Assembly: GCA_049999805.1 (NCBI GenBank)
Contig: JBNGIO010005751.1
Span: 1-46,201 of the forward strand
Direction of reading: 5' to 3'
Source: Folioceros fuciformis
Taxonomy: Eukaryota; Anthocerotophyta; Anthocerotopsida; Anthocerotales
Length of the DNA stretch: 46,201 bases
The notes under the pieces: model-generated
Seen by the model: the letters and a program-made list of their open reading frames with translations, nothing else
What the model was told of the DNA's origin: nothing
Databases searched by the model: none
Shown here: piece by piece, positions 43,593-46,201 of the stretch
How positions within the stretch are numbered: the first letter of the stretch is position 1
Layout: each line of letters starts with the position of its first letter
Program-made: the position numbers and the translations under genes

Positions 43593-43994
43593 ATGGCATC
43601 TTCACAACAACGAGGACCGGCACCACAAGTTGGAACGCGACAAAGAGTACGATCATTCATCCAAAGAGTCTTCCGAAGAGTACAAGGTAGACAAGCACAA
43701 GCACGGGCTCGGCCACGAGCACCAATAGTTAAATTGGTGGAGCGTTGTCTCGACATATCTAGACTAGATCATATTATTCCACACATATTATACAAGCAAG
43801 AAGAGGATGCAAACAATGAATTATGTTGTATATGTCTAGAACCATTTGAGGAAAACCAAGAAGTTAGAAGACTACCAAGTTGTTCTCATTCATTCCATAT
43901 CAAATGTATTGATTCTTGGTTTACGACTTCAATGACTTGTCCTCTTGATAGAAGTGCTCTCGATATAGAAAGGGCATTTGTGTACAAAGCATAA
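43593..43994 (+). CDS. RING-H2 finger protein with RBX1-like terminal Asp ligand
   Basis: A single-exon protein of 133 residues from ATG 43593 (MASSQQRGPAPQ); the open frame upstream to 43560 starts at TTG and is not used. RING fingers bind E2 enzymes and act as ubiquitin E3 ligases. The finger spans residues 78-119 with ligands Cys78, Cys81, Cys97, His99, His102, Cys105, Cys116 and Asp119 (CCICLEPF, then CSHSFHIKCIDSWF, then CPLD). Asp in the eighth position replaces the usual Cys; the same substitution is known in RBX1, where zinc is still bound. The N terminus is basic (RVRSFIQRVFRRVQGRQAQA) and has no membrane segment. It lies between two long direct repeats in A+T-rich DNA, so it may be a captured gene. 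Confidence 0.75.
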   Translation: MASSQQRGPAPQVGTRQRVRSFIQRVFRRVQGRQAQARARPRAPIVKLVERCLDISRLDHIIPHILYKQEEDANNELCCICLEPFEENQEVRRLPSCSHSFHIKCIDSWFTTSMTCPLDRSALDIERAFVYKA

Positions 43995-44795
43995 CTAAGA
44001 CGTAATAGATCATCTATGTGTTCTACAAACAAAAGATAATTCATGGCTGACAATTGCGTAAGAGAGAATCTAGTGCTAAATGCATGCTTTATTGCAACTA
44101 GAGAAGAACACTGCCTCATAACGCGTTGTACATAAACTCGACAATGCAGGTTGTCAATCACTTCAAGATTATTGCCATTGAGCTTCGACCAAGGTCTTTG
44201 TGGGTGTAAGGTGCAACGCTTGGGTGCGTATTGCCATCACTTTGGAGCAAGCTTGTTCTTTCTTGTATGTGCTTGCAGAGTTTAAAACATCTTTGAATTG
44301 ATTTTACACTTGTGAAATTCTTATGCAAGAGTTGAATTTTGGCAGCTGGACTACTCAAAAAGACCAAAAAAGGAAAAGCCATGGAAGCGGAAGCCCCTAA
44401 GACGCACGAGCACCTACTAGGAATGAAAAATATGGAAGCTAGCTAGGGTTGTGGAAGCACGTGCGCGCATGAGGAACATACGGGTTCTGTTTTAGTTCTC
44501 GCCTAAATGGTTTTCGGTGGTTCCTCTGCGGGGGTGTTCACTTTTATTCCATCGTGCACATGGATTTCTTTCATAATTTTTGATGTACTAATATGGTAGA
44601 AATAAGTATTCATATTCATTATATATATATTTAATGATCTTAACTAAATATTAATGTATGATATAACCTTTTATTATACATAAAACTATTGATTTTTATT
44701 TTTTTTCAAAAAAGAGAGAGAGAGAGAGAGAGAGACGTAGACGTGTATAGAACTCTAATATTTCATAGAACTCTAATATTTCACCATTACACAAA
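43995..44795. other. A+T-rich interior of the repeat-bounded element
   Basis: No convincing gene. Contains TATATATA near 44620 and an (AG)11 microsatellite at 44713-44734 after an A run. Confidence 0.4.
44713..44734. repeat. (AG)11 microsatellite
   Basis: Eleven uninterrupted AG units directly after a run of A. Confidence 0.9.
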
Positions 44796-45484
44796 TCATT
44801 TTCCAAGAGGAATGGCGTGACCTATGTCCGTGACACTTTGAAGGACTCTAGAAGCATCAAACGCTTTTCGTGAATAATAGCTAACAAGTTGACCGATGGA
44901 CATTAGTGCCAAGCGTGGGAATTGGAAGCAAGCTCGTCGTGAGGGCTTTGGATGATGGCCAACAAAGTGTTGCGCCGAGATTGCTATAGAAAGGTTGTGG
45001 CGAGTGAGTGGTGGCTGCAACCATAATGAGTGCTCCGCAACAAGCTATACCAAGGGTTTTCAACAAACACACCGTTCAAGGCGAGAAATTTGGATAGGAA
45101 GAACCCAACGTCTAGGTTAGAAGTCAAAACCTTGAGCTTTCCCGCCACACCCGTGCATAGTTTGTGGACTTGTGCAAATCTTCCAAACATTTGAGCCTCG
45201 CCTTCAATTCGTCGCTCTTCCCTCGCCTCATTGAAAGCGCACATATTCATCTTCGCAATCACGTTCTTGGCCATTACATTCTCGCAACCTCAAGGTGCCA
45301 AAAACAAAAAATTCATCTCCTTCCCTTGCAAGCAAGGTGAACTTAGTCTACCAAGATTTTTGAACTTGGCAAGTCTTACATCAATCGGTCCGGGAGTAGA
45401 CATGGGATCGGCCATGACCCGCATTGGAAACTTTGCATTATTTCCCGTTGCCAAGGAATATGAATTTGGTAATGGATCATGCAT
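44796..45484 (-). pseudogene. Frameshifted open stretch of unknown family
   Basis: Minus-strand frames follow one another with stops and frame changes: first 45484-45290 (VMADPMSTPGPIDVRLAKFK), then 45274-44984 (MAKNVIAKMNMCAFNEAREE, LTSNLDVGFFLSKFLALNGV), and finally a frame ending at 44796 (YYSRKAFDASRVLQSVTDIG). The order and composition suggest one former protein now broken at two places. I do not recognise it. Confidence 0.3.
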
Positions 45485-45801
45485 GCAGCACCATTAAATA
45501 TTGCAAGACGTACGCAACGGTGCAGCATGCGTGGAGTTCTAAGCATCAACATCTAGGTTCTTCCAAGCATATTCTATACGTAGCTTTCATTTTAGGATAT
45601 GATCCGTACGATGGCATACGTGTATGGGGACCAAAAATAGTTAGCACCGTAGTTCAATGTTATGACATATTACATCCCCAGGATGGCACATGGGTAAGAA
45701 GACCAAGAAATTAGCATCATAAATATTTAGTGTCATAACCTATTTATTTACGTCACCCATTCAATAAGTAGAGTCTAGGGCTAGGATGAGTGGGTTCAAT
45801 A

Positions 45802-46201
45802 ACTAATCGCAAATATATATGCTCTCTATGAAATTAGGGTTTAGTTTTCTCAAGCAATATAAAGGGCCTCTCACACACTTGTGGCACACAACATTTCTAT
45901 ACGTCTTGGCGCTCTCGCTCTCTCTCGCCCTCTCTCCCTCTCTCCGTCTCTCTTGCTTACTACGGTGGTGCTTTGTTATATCTTGTGCTCTATAGAGCAT
46001 TGCCTTCTACGGTAGTGCTTTGTTACATCTTGTGCTCTATAGAGCGTTGCCTTCTACGGTGGTGCTTTGTTATATCTTGTGCTCTAACGTTGCCTTTGCA
46101 TGAAGCCTTTGTTGCCATTATCATTTCATCGTTATTAAAGTTGTGGATTCCTAGTGCGGCCTCTCTATAAAGCTATTATTGCCATCATTATTTCACTCTA
46201 A
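45802..46201 (+). repeat. Right copy of the long direct repeat, cut by the window edge
   Basis: Matches 42925-43362 with substitutions and one fewer 47-bp unit (units at 45960, 46007, 46054). It has an extra CCCTCTCT in the CT-rich part. It ends at the window edge within TTTCACTCTAA, so its true end and any flanking target-site duplication are not visible. Confidence 0.8.

Larger units (their letters stand above)
42925..46201 (+). mobile_element. Putative LTR-bounded non-autonomous element carrying a RING gene
   Basis: Two long direct repeats (42925-43362 and 45802 to beyond 46201) bracket about 2.4 kb of A+T-rich DNA. Inside are a RING-H2 gene on the plus strand and decayed frames on the minus strand, but no gag, protease, integrase or reverse transcriptase. 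This fits a TRIM/LARD-type element with captured host sequence. A tandem duplication with an included gene is the alternative. No target-site duplication can be checked because the right end lies outside the window. Confidence 0.5.

Overview
The window looks like nuclear DNA of a land plant. The evidence is the gene content: GH3 amidosynthetase, chalcone isomerase-like protein, SOS1-type Na+/H+ antiporter, PHO2/UBE2O-type E2 enzyme, CYP86-clan P450, Gnk2-type secreted protein and plant-type EF2. Genes have short GT-AG introns of roughly 50-160 bp, G+C-rich exons and A+T-rich spacers. I cannot name the species. The compact genes would suit a bryophyte or other seedless plant, but that is inference.

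Layout. 1-1700 is a mosaic of short degenerate tandem repeats, followed by A+T-rich DNA and a small repeat cluster to about 2600. 2600-6200 is largely unresolved. A ten-exon SEC12/PHF1-like gene (6229-8357, +) converges on a small two-exon complex I subunit gene (8734-9261, -). A chalcone isomerase-like gene (10043-11162, -) is cut by a 100-N gap. A five-exon GH3 gene follows (12613-14859, +). A decayed Ty1/copia element (about 15530-17970, -) is fused directly into a coding exon of an SOS1-type antiporter gene (about 17970-22196, -), which also carries a one-base frameshift, so SOS1 is probably broken here. A small secreted Gnk2-type gene (23441-23968, -) sits in A+T-rich DNA. Then come an intronless 916-residue E2 enzyme (25621-28371, +), EF2 with an isolated start-codon exon (28888-31679, -), a two-exon P450 (32895-34666, -), an eleven-exon gene joining a FIST-like region to a LON substrate-binding domain (35884-39757, +) and a small basic protein (40190-40636, +). 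40640-42920 is unresolved. The right end (42925-46201) has two long direct repeats, LTR-like with an internal 47-bp minisatellite, bracketing a RING-H2 gene whose last zinc ligand is Asp, as in RBX1.

The genes do not form an operon-like unit; each appears independently transcribed. Several belong to ion and nutrient homeostasis or ER traffic (SEC12/PHF1-like, PHO2-like E2, SOS1), but I see no sequence evidence that they act together. The least ordinary items are the FIST-LON architecture, the SOS1/copia chimera, and the RING gene inside a repeat-bounded element. Exon coordinates were derived by hand from splice signals, reading-frame continuity and remembered family patterns.
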